From positions 1 to 26,998 of the forward strand of contig HF996014.1 in NCBI GenBank assembly GCA_000432515.1: DNA of 26,998 nucleotides. The letters run 5' to 3'. The position numbers and the translations under genes were made by a program. The first letter of the stretch is position 1. The number at the start of each line of letters is the position of its first letter. The stretch is from Bacteroides sp. CAG:545 (GTDB lineage Bacteria; Bacteroidota; Bacteroidia; Bacteroidales; UBA932). The notes beneath the pieces were generated by a model. That model had not been told where the DNA came from. It was given only the letters and a program-made list of their open reading frames with translations, and did not search any database. This document shows positions 8,468 through 16,777 of this stretch, piece after piece.

Positions 8468-9442
8468 ATGTTAGGTAGAAGAATTTTGAGGATAAAGGCT
8501 TTCAAGGTGCTGTATGGCTATGCATCTGTGGGCAAGATGACATTGGATGACGCGATGAAGGAACTGGAGTTGTCCTGCGAGGCGACACGTGACCTGTATC
8601 TGTTTATGCTGTCGATAGTTATGCCATTGACGGATGAGGCGAAGCACCGCATTGACCTTGCTAAGAACAAGTTCAATCCTACGGAAGATGACCTGAATCC
8701 GAATACCAAGTTCGCTGACAATCAGGTGGCTGAAATCCTCAGGAACGATCCTGACTTCAAGAAGATGCTCGAGCGCAAGAACCTCTCATGGTCACAGTAT
8801 GACCTGCTCATCGGTTCTGTTCTGGACTCGCTCAAGGGCAAGAAGTATTTCCAGAACTATATGTCCGAGCCGTCCCGTTCGCTCAAGGAGGACTGCCGCC
8901 TTTTCATAAAGATATTTGAGAAGGAGTTTGTGGACAATCCGCAGCTGGCAGCCATTCTTGAGGACATTTCACTTTACTGGATAGATGATCTCGCATATTC
9001 ATTGACCTTCTGCTGCAGGACGATGGAGGATCTGGCCGCAGGCAAGGCTTGGCGTCTGCCGGATCTGTATATGAGCGACATTCTCAAGAAGAAGAATCCT
9101 GAAGCTGATGTGCAGAGCGACAAGGTGTTCGTTACCAGGCTGTTGAAGAACGCCTTTACCGGATACGAGGGCTATTACAGTCTCATCACGTCGTCTGTGA
9201 AAGGCTGGGAGGCGGACAGGTTGAACTCCATAGATATATCTATTGTGGCGCTCGGTCTGGCCGAGGCGGAGAGCTTCCCTGAGATTCCTCTGAAAGTGAC
9301 TATCAATGAGTATGTTGAAATTTCCAAATACTACAGTTCTCCGAAGAGCTGCTCGTTCGTGAACGGCCTTCTGGACAAGCTTTGCGCGAAACTGGTGGCC
9401 GACGGCAAGATCGTCAAGAGCGGAGCAGGACTGGTGGAGTAG
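8468..9442 (+). CDS. nusB: NusB-type transcription antitermination factor
   Basis: Bacteroidota NusB homologue of 324 residues, about twice the length of E. coli NusB, which is normal for this phylum. The N-terminus (MLGRRILRIKAFKVLYGYAS) and the C-terminal NusB fold are recognisable: WEADRLNSIDISIVALGLAE and then INEYVEISKYYSSPKSCSFVNGLLDKL. The middle region is a phylum-specific helical extension. ATG at 8468 is preferred over 8420 because the promoter-like TATCTTTG lies between them. The factor acts with NusE and NusG in antitermination of rRNA operons. It is followed after a short gap by yajC. Confidence 0.9.
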   Translation: MLGRRILRIKAFKVLYGYASVGKMTLDDAMKELELSCEATRDLYLFMLSIVMPLTDEAKHRIDLAKNKFNPTEDDLNPNTKFADNQVAEILRNDPDFKKMLERKNLSWSQYDLLIGSVLDSLKGKKYFQNYMSEPSRSLKEDCRLFIKIFEKEFVDNPQLAAILEDISLYWIDDLAYSLTFCCRTMEDLAAGKAWRLPDLYMSDILKKKNPEADVQSDKVFVTRLLKNAFTGYEGYYSLITSSVKGWEADRLNSIDISIVALGLAEAESFPEIPLKVTINEYVEISKYYSSPKSCSFVNGLLDKLCAKLVADGKIVKSGAGLVE

Positions 9443-9469
9443 GATTGTCGTAAAAGGAAAATCTTTTAT

Positions 9470-9477
9470 TATATTTG
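9470..9477 (+). promoter_or_regulatory. -7 element for yajC
   Basis: TATATTTG, 22 nt before the yajC ATG. A TTG at 9445-9447 lies 22 nt upstream of it and might be the -33 element, although that spacing is slightly long. Confidence 0.5.
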
Positions 9478-9498
9478 TAGAATAAATTTTTATTGAAA

Positions 9499-9822
9499 AT
9501 GAATATTCTTACTTTAATTCTTCAGGCACCGGCTGGTCAGCAGCCTGCCGGCGGCGGTTGGTCAATGTGGGTAATGCTGATTCTCATCTTCGTGATTATG
9601 TGGTTCTTTATGATTCGTCCGCAGCGCAAGCAGCAGAAGGAATTGGAAAAGTTCCGCAATGCCCTCAAGAAGGGCGACAAGGTCGTGACTATCGGCGGCA
9701 TCTACGGTGAGGTGGCTGAAATCAAAGACAGGACTGTCATCATCAAGGTGGACGGTGAGACCAAACTCAGAGTGGACAAGAATTCTCTTGTAAAGGATTT
9801 CTCTGAAACTCAGCAGCAGTAG
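9499..9822 (+). CDS. yajC: Preprotein translocase subunit YajC
   Basis: Small inner-membrane protein of 107 residues that accompanies SecDF in the Sec translocon. It has a short Gln/Ala/Gly-rich N-terminus, one strongly hydrophobic helix (WVMLILIFVIMWFFMI) and the hallmark RPQRKQQKE. The cytoplasmic domain follows, with ALKKGDKVVTIGGIYGEVAEI and VDGETKLRVDKNSL. ATG at 9499 was used rather than the in-frame TTG at 9493. secD/secF are not adjacent; a ybbR-like gene follows 23 bp later. Confidence 0.96.
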   Translation: MNILTLILQAPAGQQPAGGGWSMWVMLILIFVIMWFFMIRPQRKQQKELEKFRNALKKGDKVVTIGGIYGEVAEIKDRTVIIKVDGETKLRVDKNSLVKDFSETQQQ

Positions 9823-9845
9823 TTCCATAATCCGGACTTCAGGCT

Positions 9846-10820
9846 ATGCGGAACGTGTTCGGAAAAATAACGGAAAAGTTGAATATCAGCGGGAGGGATG
9901 CAAAGCTTTTTATTGTCTCTCTCCTGCTGGCTTATAGTATATGGCTGATACATTATCTGTCATTGAACTATACCGAAATCGTCCGTGTGCCGGTTCAGGC
10001 GCAGTGCGACATCAACGGTCACGCTTTCCAGTCTTCTAACACGTCTGTGGCTATGGCGAGGTGCCGCGCTACGGGATTCGGCCTTATCCAGCTGGAAAGG
10101 GCTGAGAATCAGCAGCCTGTGGTCATACGTTTCAATTCGTCGGATATGCACAGGAGCAGTGAGGAGATGTACTACATCACGTCTGACGAGTTGAACAAGT
10201 ACGCTGCGCAGATTTTCGGCACGGGGACCAAGCTGGAGACCTTCCTGGTCGATACGTTGTCCTTCAGGTTCCCTTTCGAGAACCATAAGCGGGTACCGGT
10301 CCAGCCGGTCTATTCGCTCAGTTTCAAGCCTCAGTATATCAATGTCGGAACCCTCTCGGTGTCGCCTGATTCTGTTACGATTTACGGCGAACCGTTCCAT
10401 CTTTCCGGCATTGACAGGGTTTATACTGAGTCACTTACGCTCAATGACCTGGACGCTTCGGCTCACGGAGAGGCGAAGCTCGACAAGATCAAAGGCGTGA
10501 GGATGTCCGATGCCACGGTCCGTTACCGTCTGAATGTCTCGCGTTTTGTGGAGGTCAAGGTGCAGATACCTGTGGACACGAGGAATGTTCCGCGGGGCAA
10601 GTCGCTGATTATCTATCCGTCTGTGGCTGAGGTGACGTTCCACTGCGCTTTCCCGATTTCATCGGCTCCGACTGACGATGTGAAGGTGTATGTGGATTAC
10701 AATGATTTTACCCAATCGCTTAAGGGCCAATGTCTTCCGCGTATGGAATCTGTTCCTGTCGGGGTGTTGGACTATACGGTGAGCCCTGAGGTGTTTGACT
10801 GTGTGGAGAGCGGGAAATGA
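9846..10820 (+). CDS. YbbR-like domain protein
   Basis: Single-pass membrane protein of 324 residues. After a short N-terminus there is one hydrophobic helix (LFIVSLLLAYSIWLIHYLSL), then a long extracytoplasmic part. That part includes YbbR-type beta repeats, recognisable from SVSPDSVTIYGEP followed by the IDRVYTESLTLNDL segment. In Firmicutes YbbR/CdaR regulates a diadenylate cyclase; in Bacteroidales the gene commonly sits with yajC and coaE, as here, and its role is less clear. Its stop overlaps the coaE start (ATGA), implying translational coupling. Confidence 0.8.
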   Translation: MRNVFGKITEKLNISGRDAKLFIVSLLLAYSIWLIHYLSLNYTEIVRVPVQAQCDINGHAFQSSNTSVAMARCRATGFGLIQLERAENQQPVVIRFNSSDMHRSSEEMYYITSDELNKYAAQIFGTGTKLETFLVDTLSFRFPFENHKRVPVQPVYSLSFKPQYINVGTLSVSPDSVTIYGEPFHLSGIDRVYTESLTLNDLDASAHGEAKLDKIKGVRMSDATVRYRLNVSRFVEVKVQIPVDTRNVPRGKSLIIYPSVAEVTFHCAFPISSAPTDDVKVYVDYNDFTQSLKGQCLPRMESVPVGVLDYTVSPEVFDCVESGK

Positions 10821-11452
10821 AATCATTGACATTGCTCATAACTGGCGGTATCGGCAGCGGCAAGTCGCTGGTCTCCAAGTATATGGAGGAGCTGGGTGTG
10901 CCTGTGTACGACAGTGACAGCAGGACGAAGGCCCTCTATGAAGGGGAGTTGCTTTCCAGGCTTGAGACTGCGTTGGGTCCAAGGCTGAGAACGGAGGACG
11001 GGCGGTTCGACAAACGGGAGCTGGCTCGGCTGATTTTCAGTGACAATGTAAATATGTCCAAGATGGAGCAGGTGGTCTATCCTGCTGTGATTGAGGACTT
11101 TGAGGCTTGGAAGAACGAAGTGTCGGGGGGAGTGTCGGATGACATTGGCAAGTGTGGCGGAAAAATTGTAGCGATGGAGTCGGCATTGGCATTGACAAAA
11201 CCTGCTTTCAGCGGGATTTTCGACATTGTCCTTGCTGTGAGGGCGCCGGAGGAACTGCGGGTGAAGCGTGCTTGCGAGCGTGACGGTGTGGATGAGGCTG
11301 CGGTTCGTGAACGGATCAGAAATCAGAGCGTGGATGTGTCTGCGGCTGATTATATTATCGATAATGACGGGACTCCTGAGGAGCTCAGGGCGAAGACCGA
11401 GGCGGTTTTGCGTGAGATTCAGGTGGTGCTGTCCAAAATGAATGAAATTTAA
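10817..11452 (+). CDS. coaE: Dephospho-CoA kinase
   Basis: Last enzyme of coenzyme A synthesis, phosphorylating the 3'-hydroxyl of dephospho-CoA with ATP. P-loop GGIGSGKS is at 10-17, followed by the substrate segment VPVYDSDSRTKALYE. VVYPAVIEDF, the RACERDGV lid-like part and DYIIDNDGTPEEL near the C-terminus are also characteristic. The 211-residue length fits the family. It overlaps the ybbR-like gene by 4 bp. The middle contains a slightly extended Gly/Ser-rich linker (SGGVSDDIGKCGGK). Confidence 0.95.
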   Translation: MKSLTLLITGGIGSGKSLVSKYMEELGVPVYDSDSRTKALYEGELLSRLETALGPRLRTEDGRFDKRELARLIFSDNVNMSKMEQVVYPAVIEDFEAWKNEVSGGVSDDIGKCGGKIVAMESALALTKPAFSGIFDIVLAVRAPEELRVKRACERDGVDEAAVRERIRNQSVDVSAADYIIDNDGTPEELRAKTEAVLREIQVVLSKMNEI

Positions 11453-11464
11453 ATTTTTTAGGTT

Positions 11465-11902
11465 ATGAAAACAGATTTGGCAAAAATTCTTTCAGTGTCA
11501 GGCCAACACGGCTTGTTCCTGTATATCGCTCAGGCTCGTAATGGAGCAATTGTAGAGGCGTTGAGCGACAAACGCAGAACTTGTTTCGATATGAAGAGCA
11601 GAATCACCACATTGGCTGATATCTCCATCTATACTTCTGAGGGTGAACTGAAATTGAAGGATGTGTTCGAGAAGCTTCACGCTGTGCTTGGCGAGGCTGA
11701 TGCTCCGTCTTCCAAGAAGGCTACCGCTGAGGAGCTCAAGGAGCTGTTTACCAAGGCTGTACCTGATTATGACGGGGACAGGTTCTATGTTTCTCACATG
11801 AAGAAGGTAGTGGACTGGTACAATGAACTGAAGAATTTCGCTTCTCTCGAGTTCGTGGAGGAAAGCGAGGCAGAAGAGGCAGAACAGAAATCTGAGGAAT
11901 AG
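11465..11902 (+). CDS. DUF5606 family protein
   Basis: Bacteroidota-specific small protein of 145 residues, unknown function. The N-terminal domain begins with the characteristic LAKILSVSGQHGLFLYIAQARNG-like segment and runs through LADISIYTSEGELKLKDVFEKL. The second part, AEELKELFTKAVPDYDGDRFYVSHMKKVVDWYNEL, is a helical domain, followed by a very acidic tail (EESEAEEAEQKSEE). The gene lies 12 bp after coaE and 1 bp before rimO, so all three are probably co-transcribed. Position suggests a housekeeping accessory role only. Confidence 0.85.
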   Translation: MKTDLAKILSVSGQHGLFLYIAQARNGAIVEALSDKRRTCFDMKSRITTLADISIYTSEGELKLKDVFEKLHAVLGEADAPSSKKATAEELKELFTKAVPDYDGDRFYVSHMKKVVDWYNELKNFASLEFVEESEAEEAEQKSEE

Positions 11903-11903
11903 A

Positions 11904-13229
11904 ATGTCAGAAAAAAGGTCAATTCAGATAGTTACATTAGGGTGCTCGAAGAACGAAGTGGACTCCGAGCATCTTCTTGCCCAGATCCGTGACGAGTACG
12001 AAATCGTGCCGGCAGGGGAGGAACGGGATGTGGACTATCTGCTTTTGAATACGTGCGGCTTTATCGGTGATGCGAAGGAGGAGTCTATTCAGGCCATCTT
12101 GGCGGCGGTGGAGCGCAAGAATGCCGGAAAGGTCGGAAAGATATTTGTATTCGGCTGTCTTTCACAGCGTTACATTTCTGATATGCCGGCATTGATTCCG
12201 GAAGTGGACGGATGGTTCGGTGCGAGGGACATTGATCCGATCGTGAAGGCTCTCGGCGTGAAGGTGCATCCGGAAAGGCGGACGGAGCGTGTGAGGACGG
12301 GCAAAAAGCTGCCTTACGCTTATCTGAAGATTTCGGAGGGGTGTGACAGGCGCTGTTCGTATTGCGCGATTCCTTTCATCAGGGGCGCGCATCGTTCTGT
12401 GCCTATCGAGGAACTGGTGAAGGAGGCTACTGTGCTTGCTTCTGAGGGCATCAGGGAACTGGTGCTGATAGCTCAGGACACCACTTATTACGGACTGGAC
12501 CTGTATCACAGGCGTGCTCTGGGAGAGTTGCTCCAGAGGCTGTCTGAGATTGACGGTATAGAGTGGCTGCGTGTGCATTATTCGTATCCGGCTGATTTTC
12601 CGGAAGATGTGCTCGACCAGATGGCTACGAATCCGAAGGTGTGTCGGTATATGGACATTCCTTTGCAGCATGTGGCTGACAAGGTGCTGGACATGATGCA
12701 TCGTCACGTGGACGGGGCCTGGACAAGGGCTCTCATAAAGAAAATGAGAGAGAAAGTGCCGGGAATCGTGCTGCGTACCACTATGATCGTGGGACATCCG
12801 GGTGAGGGTGTAAAGGAGTTCAATGAACTTCTCCAGTTCGTGAAAGAGGCTAAGTTTGAGAGACTTGGCGCGTTCAAGTACTCTGAGGAGGAGGGGACTT
12901 TCGATGCCCTGAACTTCAAGGACTCCGTGATGCCGAAAACCAAACAATCACGGCTTGACAGACTGATGGAATTGCAGAATGGTATATCATTTGCTTTCAA
13001 TTCCAGCCGTGTGGGCTCGCAGGTGAGAGTGATAGTCGATGACTTCAATGATGGGGTGTTCGTATGCCGCAGCGAATTTGAAAGTCCGGAAGTGGACGGT
13101 GAGATTATGGTGCGTTACGACAGTTCCGTGATGACTGAAGAACCGCAGGCTTATGTGGGCGGTTTCATGAACGTCAAAATCGTTGAAGCCGGTGATTATG
13201 ACCTTGTTGCAGAGTTCGTATCTTTGTAA
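11904..13229 (+). CDS. rimO: Ribosomal protein S12 methylthiotransferase RimO
   Basis: Radical-SAM methylthiotransferase that adds a methylthio group to the conserved aspartate of ribosomal protein S12. The N-terminal UPF0004 domain has cluster cysteines C14 (LGCSKNEVDSE), C51 (NTCGFIGDAKEESI) and C85 (FGCLSQRY). The radical-SAM motif CxxxCxxC is C147/C151/C154 (CDRRCSYCAIPFIRG). The C-terminal TRAM region follows. GCSKNEVDSE and FIGDAKEESI point to RimO rather than MiaB, and 441 residues is normal. A promoter-like element for the next gene overlaps its 3' end. Confidence 0.95.
   Translation: MSEKRSIQIVTLGCSKNEVDSEHLLAQIRDEYEIVPAGEERDVDYLLLNTCGFIGDAKEESIQAILAAVERKNAGKVGKIFVFGCLSQRYISDMPALIPEVDGWFGARDIDPIVKALGVKVHPERRTERVRTGKKLPYAYLKISEGCDRRCSYCAIPFIRGAHRSVPIEELVKEATVLASEGIRELVLIAQDTTYYGLDLYHRRALGELLQRLSEIDGIEWLRVHYSYPADFPEDVLDQMATNPKVCRYMDIPLQHVADKVLDMMHRHVDGAWTRALIKKMREKVPGIVLRTTMIVGHPGEGVKEFNELLQFVKEAKFERLGAFKYSEEEGTFDALNFKDSVMPKTKQSRLDRLMELQNGISFAFNSSRVGSQVRVIVDDFNDGVFVCRSEFESPEVDGEIMVRYDSSVMTEEPQAYVGGFMNVKIVEAGDYDLVAEFVSL
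13219..13226 (+). promoter_or_regulatory. -7 element for the DUF6340 lipoprotein gene
   Basis: TATCTTTG within the last codons of rimO, 15 nt before the lipoprotein ATG. It suggests that the lipoprotein can be transcribed separately. Confidence 0.45.
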
Positions 13230-13241
13230 ATATTATAGACT

Positions 13242-14171
13242 ATGAAACCGATTGTTTCTGTTGCATTGGCAGCCGTGGCTGCTGTCGTGTTGGCATCCTG
13301 TGATCCGCAGGCGTTCAGTTTGAATGTGGAGATGCGTTATCCGTCGAAGTCCGGCATTGACCTTGCCGGCAAGTCCGTGGCGGTCGTTTATCTTGAGGAC
13401 AATGCGCAGAGCGATTCGGTGTTCTGCAAGTATATGGCGAATGGTTTTGCCTCAGCCCTGGAGAAGGATTATTTCTCCGGAGAGGAGGCGATTCCTATCT
13501 ACAAGCGTTCCAAAGACGGTTCTGCAAACTACGCTTCGAAGGAGAGTCTGGTGAATATGGTGATGGAGACGGGGGAGGACATCGTGTTCCTTTTCGATTC
13601 TCCTGAGTTCGGCGAACTGTCCGTGGGCGATATGCAGGCGGCTTCCGACGGGCTTTCCGCCCAGTATAAGGTCAATGTCCCTGTGAGTATCCGTCTATAC
13701 GCTTTCGACAGTATGGGAAAGGTGGATACTGTATATACCTGGGCCGGCAGCAAGACGATTTCTGATAATCTGAAAACGGATTTCTATACAGTGCCGGACA
13801 ATGTCCCGTCTCTTTTCTGGCCGTCCCTTTCCACGCCGGGCGAAAAGTTCGGCAAGTTGTCGTCAAGGATTTTTTCTCCGCAATGGAAGAATGAGCAGCT
13901 GACGGTATTGTATTTCGATTCGCCTTCACAGTGGCAGGCGGCATCGTTGGCGGCCTATGATTTCAAGTGGAAGGAAGCGATGGAAATCTGGATGTCTCTC
14001 ACTGACACCAGGAGTATGATGAAGCGCTCCTGCGCGGAGTACAATATCGCTCTCGCTTGTTATATGCTTGGTGACAAAGCATTGGCTCTCAAATGGTTGG
14101 ACAGGTCTGACGAGGATTATCCCATCTCGCTCTCCAAGAATCTGAGGAAACTGATTACAGCATCGCGGTGA
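13242..14171 (+). CDS. DUF6340 family lipoprotein
   Basis: Probable outer-membrane or periplasmic lipoprotein of 309 residues. The signal peptide ends in the lipobox LASC with Cys near residue 19. The mature part starts DPQAFSLNVEMRYPSKSG, typical of the Bacteroidota DUF6340 family, and contains LAGKSVAVVYLEDN. Near the C-terminus the sequence looks TPR-like (FKWKEAMEIWMSL, then AEYNIALACYMLGDKALALKWLDRS). Function is unknown. It follows rimO and is convergent with the LytTR regulator gene 66 bp away. Confidence 0.75.
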   Translation: MKPIVSVALAAVAAVVLASCDPQAFSLNVEMRYPSKSGIDLAGKSVAVVYLEDNAQSDSVFCKYMANGFASALEKDYFSGEEAIPIYKRSKDGSANYASKESLVNMVMETGEDIVFLFDSPEFGELSVGDMQAASDGLSAQYKVNVPVSIRLYAFDSMGKVDTVYTWAGSKTISDNLKTDFYTVPDNVPSLFWPSLSTPGEKFGKLSSRIFSPQWKNEQLTVLYFDSPSQWQAASLAAYDFKWKEAMEIWMSLTDTRSMMKRSCAEYNIALACYMLGDKALALKWLDRSDEDYPISLSKNLRKLITASR

Positions 14172-14237
14172 TTCTGTTCCTCCGGAGAGGCCGTCACGGC
14201 ATCGCAGAGACGATGGTCGCGATTTTCAGAGAGGCTG

Positions 14238-15041
14238 TCAAAGCAATGCGGTGACGTTCGCGTAATACCTCTTGGTGACGGGGATGCTGGTGGTTTCCGG
14301 TGTGTCAATGTCCGCGAACACCAGTCCGTTTTCGTCTTTTTTCAATATCCTGATATGTGCGGGGTTCACGAAGTATGAGCGGTGGCACCGTACCAGTGAA
14401 TTCTTGGCGCAGATGTCCTCGATGCTCTTCATGGAGTTTCGCAGGACATATTTTTTCGTCTTGCCGTCTTCTATATAATGTATGTTCACGTAGTTCTCGT
14501 CTGCGCTGATATAGTAGATGGACGAGACATTGACCACCAGTTTCAGCATCTTTCTGGAGTCGTAGAACCGGATTCTGTCGTCCGGGCCTTCTTCGGCTTT
14601 TTCTGCCTGCTTCTTCCGCAGATGGGCGAGCAATGCCAGGTAGATAACCACGTACGGATAGACGGTGGTCAATGCCATTGTCCCGAATGACCAGGCTGCT
14701 GCGCTGAAATAAGAGATGGAGGTGCGTTTCATCAGCCAGATGTACAGGCCCATGAACAGTGACGCGGATACCATGTCCATCAGGCACCAGAAGAGGTAGG
14801 CGGTCCTGTTGATTTTTCTCCTGAAAATGTAGAGAATGCTTCTGCTCAGGCCTTCGCTTGCGGCGATTATGCATGTCAGCATCGCAAGATGGAACGGATA
14901 TCCCAGTTTCATGTCGCTGAAGTAGCCCTCTGCTCCATATGGTGTGTAGATCATCATGAAGCAGAAGAAAAACGCTGGAATTGCAACAATGTGCACCGTC
15001 TGCGGCCAGAATTTCCTGAATATTTCGTTGATGTCGTTCAT
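14238..15041 (-). CDS. Membrane-anchored LytTR transcriptional regulator
   Basis: 267-residue regulator with four predicted membrane helices (about 17-33, 49-73, 81-103 and 113-140), a charged linker and a C-terminal LytTR DNA-binding domain (about 165-262). LytTR hallmarks are IYYISADENYVNIHY, the segment KYVLRNSMKSIEDI, the LVRCHRSYFVNPAHI helix-turn and IPVTKRYY at the end. No receiver domain is present, so signal input probably comes through the membrane part. ATG at 15041 is preferred to 15065 because the -7 element at 15063-15070 would overlap the longer start. Three GTCAC boxes at 20 bp spacing lie upstream, suggesting autoregulation. Confidence 0.88.
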   Translation of the reverse strand: MNDINEIFRKFWPQTVHIVAIPAFFFCFMMIYTPYGAEGYFSDMKLGYPFHLAMLTCIIAASEGLSRSILYIFRRKINRTAYLFWCLMDMVSASLFMGLYIWLMKRTSISYFSAAAWSFGTMALTTVYPYVVIYLALLAHLRKKQAEKAEEGPDDRIRFYDSRKMLKLVVNVSSIYYISADENYVNIHYIEDGKTKKYVLRNSMKSIEDICAKNSLVRCHRSYFVNPAHIRILKKDENGLVFADIDTPETTSIPVTKRYYANVTALL

Positions 15042-15062
15042 AACATTATGTTGTGACGAATG

Positions 15063-15070
15063 CAAAAGTA
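15063..15070 (-). promoter_or_regulatory. -7 element for the LytTR gene
   Basis: TACTTTTG on the minus strand, 21 nt upstream of the chosen start at 15041. The GTCAC box at 15081-15085 is immediately upstream of it. Confidence 0.5.
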
Positions 15071-15080
15071 ATCTTTTTTC

Positions 15081-15125
15081 GTCACTATATATCTGTTTTT
15101 GTCACTGAAACGCCTGTTTTGTCAC
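15081..15125. promoter_or_regulatory. Three GTCAC boxes at 20 bp period, candidate LytTR operator
   Basis: GTCAC occurs at 15081-15085, 15101-15105 and 15121-15125, each preceded by a T-run (TTTTTTC, TTTTT, TTTT). The repeat start-to-start distance is exactly 20 bp. A fourth copy in the opposite orientation (GTGAC at 15053-15057) lies between the LytTR -7 element and its start codon. LytTR proteins typically bind two direct repeats about two helical turns apart, so this arrangement fits. The boxes lie between the divergent LytTR and SGNH hydrolase genes. Confidence 0.55.
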
Positions 15126-15174
15126 AAATCCTATACCGTCATCACCTTTATTTCCCTGAACTGCCGGCCTTGTT

Positions 15175-15182
15175 TACTTTTG
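15175..15182 (+). promoter_or_regulatory. -7 element for the SGNH hydrolase gene
   Basis: TACTTTTG on the plus strand, 38 nt before the ATG at 15221. It has the same sequence as the -7 element of the divergent LytTR gene. Confidence 0.45.
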
Positions 15183-15220
15183 CAGCGTGTTTAGTAATCC
15201 TTAAAAAATAACTTGGCATT

Positions 15221-15925
15221 ATGATGGGTAACAAGATTGTTTCATTCGGTGATTCGGTCATGAAAGGGATAATCACCGGGAAAAATACAGAAGATAAGGG
15301 CAGAGGCCGTTATGTGATTTCGGACTCCGGATTCGCTGCTCTCTGTTCCAAGCGGATGGGTGTCGATATAGAGAATTATGGACGTTTTGGCAATACTGTA
15401 ACAGGAGGCATGAAGGATGTGACCAGGCATACGAGGCAGATCCGGGATTCGCAGTTTGCGTTTCTCGAGTTCGGGGGCAATGACTGCAATTATGACTGGA
15501 ACGCTATCTCCGAGCGTCCTGACGAGGACCACGTGCCCCAGACTACGCTGTCGATGTTCCGCGAGACGTATGAGAATCTGATTGTGAAGGTAAGGGAACT
15601 GGGCTGCATTCCGGTCATGCTTTCGCTTCCGCCCATTGACTCCATAAAGTTCTACTCCTATATCTGCTCTGGTTTCTGCACTGAGAAGCGGAACAATGTC
15701 CTGAGGTGGCTCGGAGGTACTGTGAATACGATAGGGAACTGGCACGAGATGTACAACCTGGAGCTGTACCGGATTGCCGCGGCAGAAGGTGTCAGGCTCA
15801 TTGACATAACTACCTGCTTTCTTTCCCGAAGGGATTTTACCGAGTTGTTCTGCGACGACGGTATGCATCCGAACGAGGCAGGGCATCATCTCATATCAGA
15901 CGCCATCTGCGCGTCGTTTGTATAA
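15221..15925 (+). CDS. SGNH/GDSL-family hydrolase
   Basis: Esterase/lipase-fold protein of 234 residues. The SGNH blocks are visible: block I VSFGDSVMKG with nucleophile S12, a glycine block GRFGNTVTGG near 55-63, block III FGGNDCN with N87, and block V CDDGMHPNEAGH with D213 and H216. No signal peptide is seen, so it is probably cytoplasmic. Substrate is unknown; family members remove acetyl or acyl groups from sugars or lipids. It starts at one of two adjacent ATG codons (15221 or 15224). Divergent from the LytTR gene with shared upstream boxes, so it is a candidate target. Confidence 0.85.
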   Translation: MMGNKIVSFGDSVMKGIITGKNTEDKGRGRYVISDSGFAALCSKRMGVDIENYGRFGNTVTGGMKDVTRHTRQIRDSQFAFLEFGGNDCNYDWNAISERPDEDHVPQTTLSMFRETYENLIVKVRELGCIPVMLSLPPIDSIKFYSYICSGFCTEKRNNVLRWLGGTVNTIGNWHEMYNLELYRIAAAEGVRLIDITTCFLSRRDFTELFCDDGMHPNEAGHHLISDAICASFV

Positions 15926-15969
15926 CTCGTAGATGGCGTAAGTATGAATTTTTTGTATCGATTTGTGTT

Positions 15970-16437
15970 TCAGGCGATTGTGACGCTCTCGATTCTGAGC
16001 TGGAATGTTCCTGACGGGGCATTGACATCCACCACATCGCCGACTTTCTTCCCCATGAGCGCAATGCCGATAGGGGATTTGCAGGATATCTTGCTTTCCT
16101 GAAGGTTCATTTCGTGCGGGCTTACCACAGTGTAGGTCATACGTACATTGGTGGCAAGGTTCGTGAACTCAACCTTGCTCAGGAGCGAAATCTGGTCTTT
16201 GGGCAATGCCTTGGTGTCGATGATCCTCGAATATTGCAGTATCTTCTGCAGGAAACGGATTCGGCTTATGGCCTTGGCCTGTGCCCTTCTTGCCGCGCGG
16301 TATTCGAAGTTCTCACTGAGGTCTCCCTGGGCACGTGCCTCTGACAGGGCATCCTTTATCCGGGGATACTCCACGTCAATGAGGTTGTTCAGTTCTGCCA
16401 CGATTTCGTCGTAGCGTTCCTTTGACAGATATTCCAT
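15970..16437 (-). CDS. greA: Transcript cleavage factor GreA
   Basis: 155-residue Gre factor that rescues backtracked RNA polymerase. The N-terminal coiled coil starts MEYLSKERYDEIVAEL and carries the tip signature EARAQGDLSENFEYRAA (about residues 34-50), with the acidic residues needed for cleavage. The C-terminal FKBP-like domain includes SPIGIALMGKKVGDVVDVNAPSG. The start at 16437 is set by homology and by an AAAGGA ribosome-binding site; a 30-codon upstream extension is translated leader. The gene is convergent with the SGNH hydrolase gene. Its leader is part of a ~200 bp tandem duplication that begins at this start codon. Confidence 0.95.
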   Translation of the reverse strand: MEYLSKERYDEIVAELNNLIDVEYPRIKDALSEARAQGDLSENFEYRAARRAQAKAISRIRFLQKILQYSRIIDTKALPKDQISLLSKVEFTNLATNVRMTYTVVSPHEMNLQESKISCKSPIGIALMGKKVGDVVDVNAPSGTFQLRIESVTIA

Positions 16438-16557
16438 TGCTATTCCTTTTTGTTCCTTCCGTTGTCCTGAACTGTCTGCTCGCTTGCGGGAGTTTTCTAT
16501 TGCGAAGGTGAAAAGTCCCTCGCTCATTTTTTTTATCCACGTTACCCCTCACCTAAA

Positions 16558-16578
16558 TCCTCTCCCTCGAGGAGAGGA
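16558..16578. repeat. REP-like hairpin, copy 1
   Basis: Perfect stem TCCTCTCC / GGAGAGGA around the loop CTCGA, preceded by CCCCTCACCTAAA. It resembles the CCCTCACC...CTCTCCC hairpins that are scattered in many bacterial genomes. It lies between greA and glpC on the minus strand and could stop glpC transcription, although no T-run adjoins it. Confidence 0.7.
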
Positions 16579-16756
16579 CTTACCATCGCCCCACGGGCTC
16601 AAAAAAAGGTGTTTCGCTGTGCGAAACTTGACAATAATTGCTATTCCTTTTTTGTTCCTTCCGTTGTTCTGAACTGTCTGCTCGCTTGCGGGAGTTTTCT
16701 ATTGCGAAGGTGAAAAGGCCCTCGCTCTGTTTTATCCACGTTACCCCTCATCTAAA

Positions 16757-16777
16757 TCCTCTCCCTCGAGGAGAGGA
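16757..16777. repeat. REP-like hairpin, copy 2
   Basis: Same stem and loop as the hairpin at 16558-16578, 199 bp away; preceded by CCCCTCATCTAAA. The stem is unchanged while flanking bases differ, which hints at selection on the hairpin or recent duplication. Confidence 0.7.
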
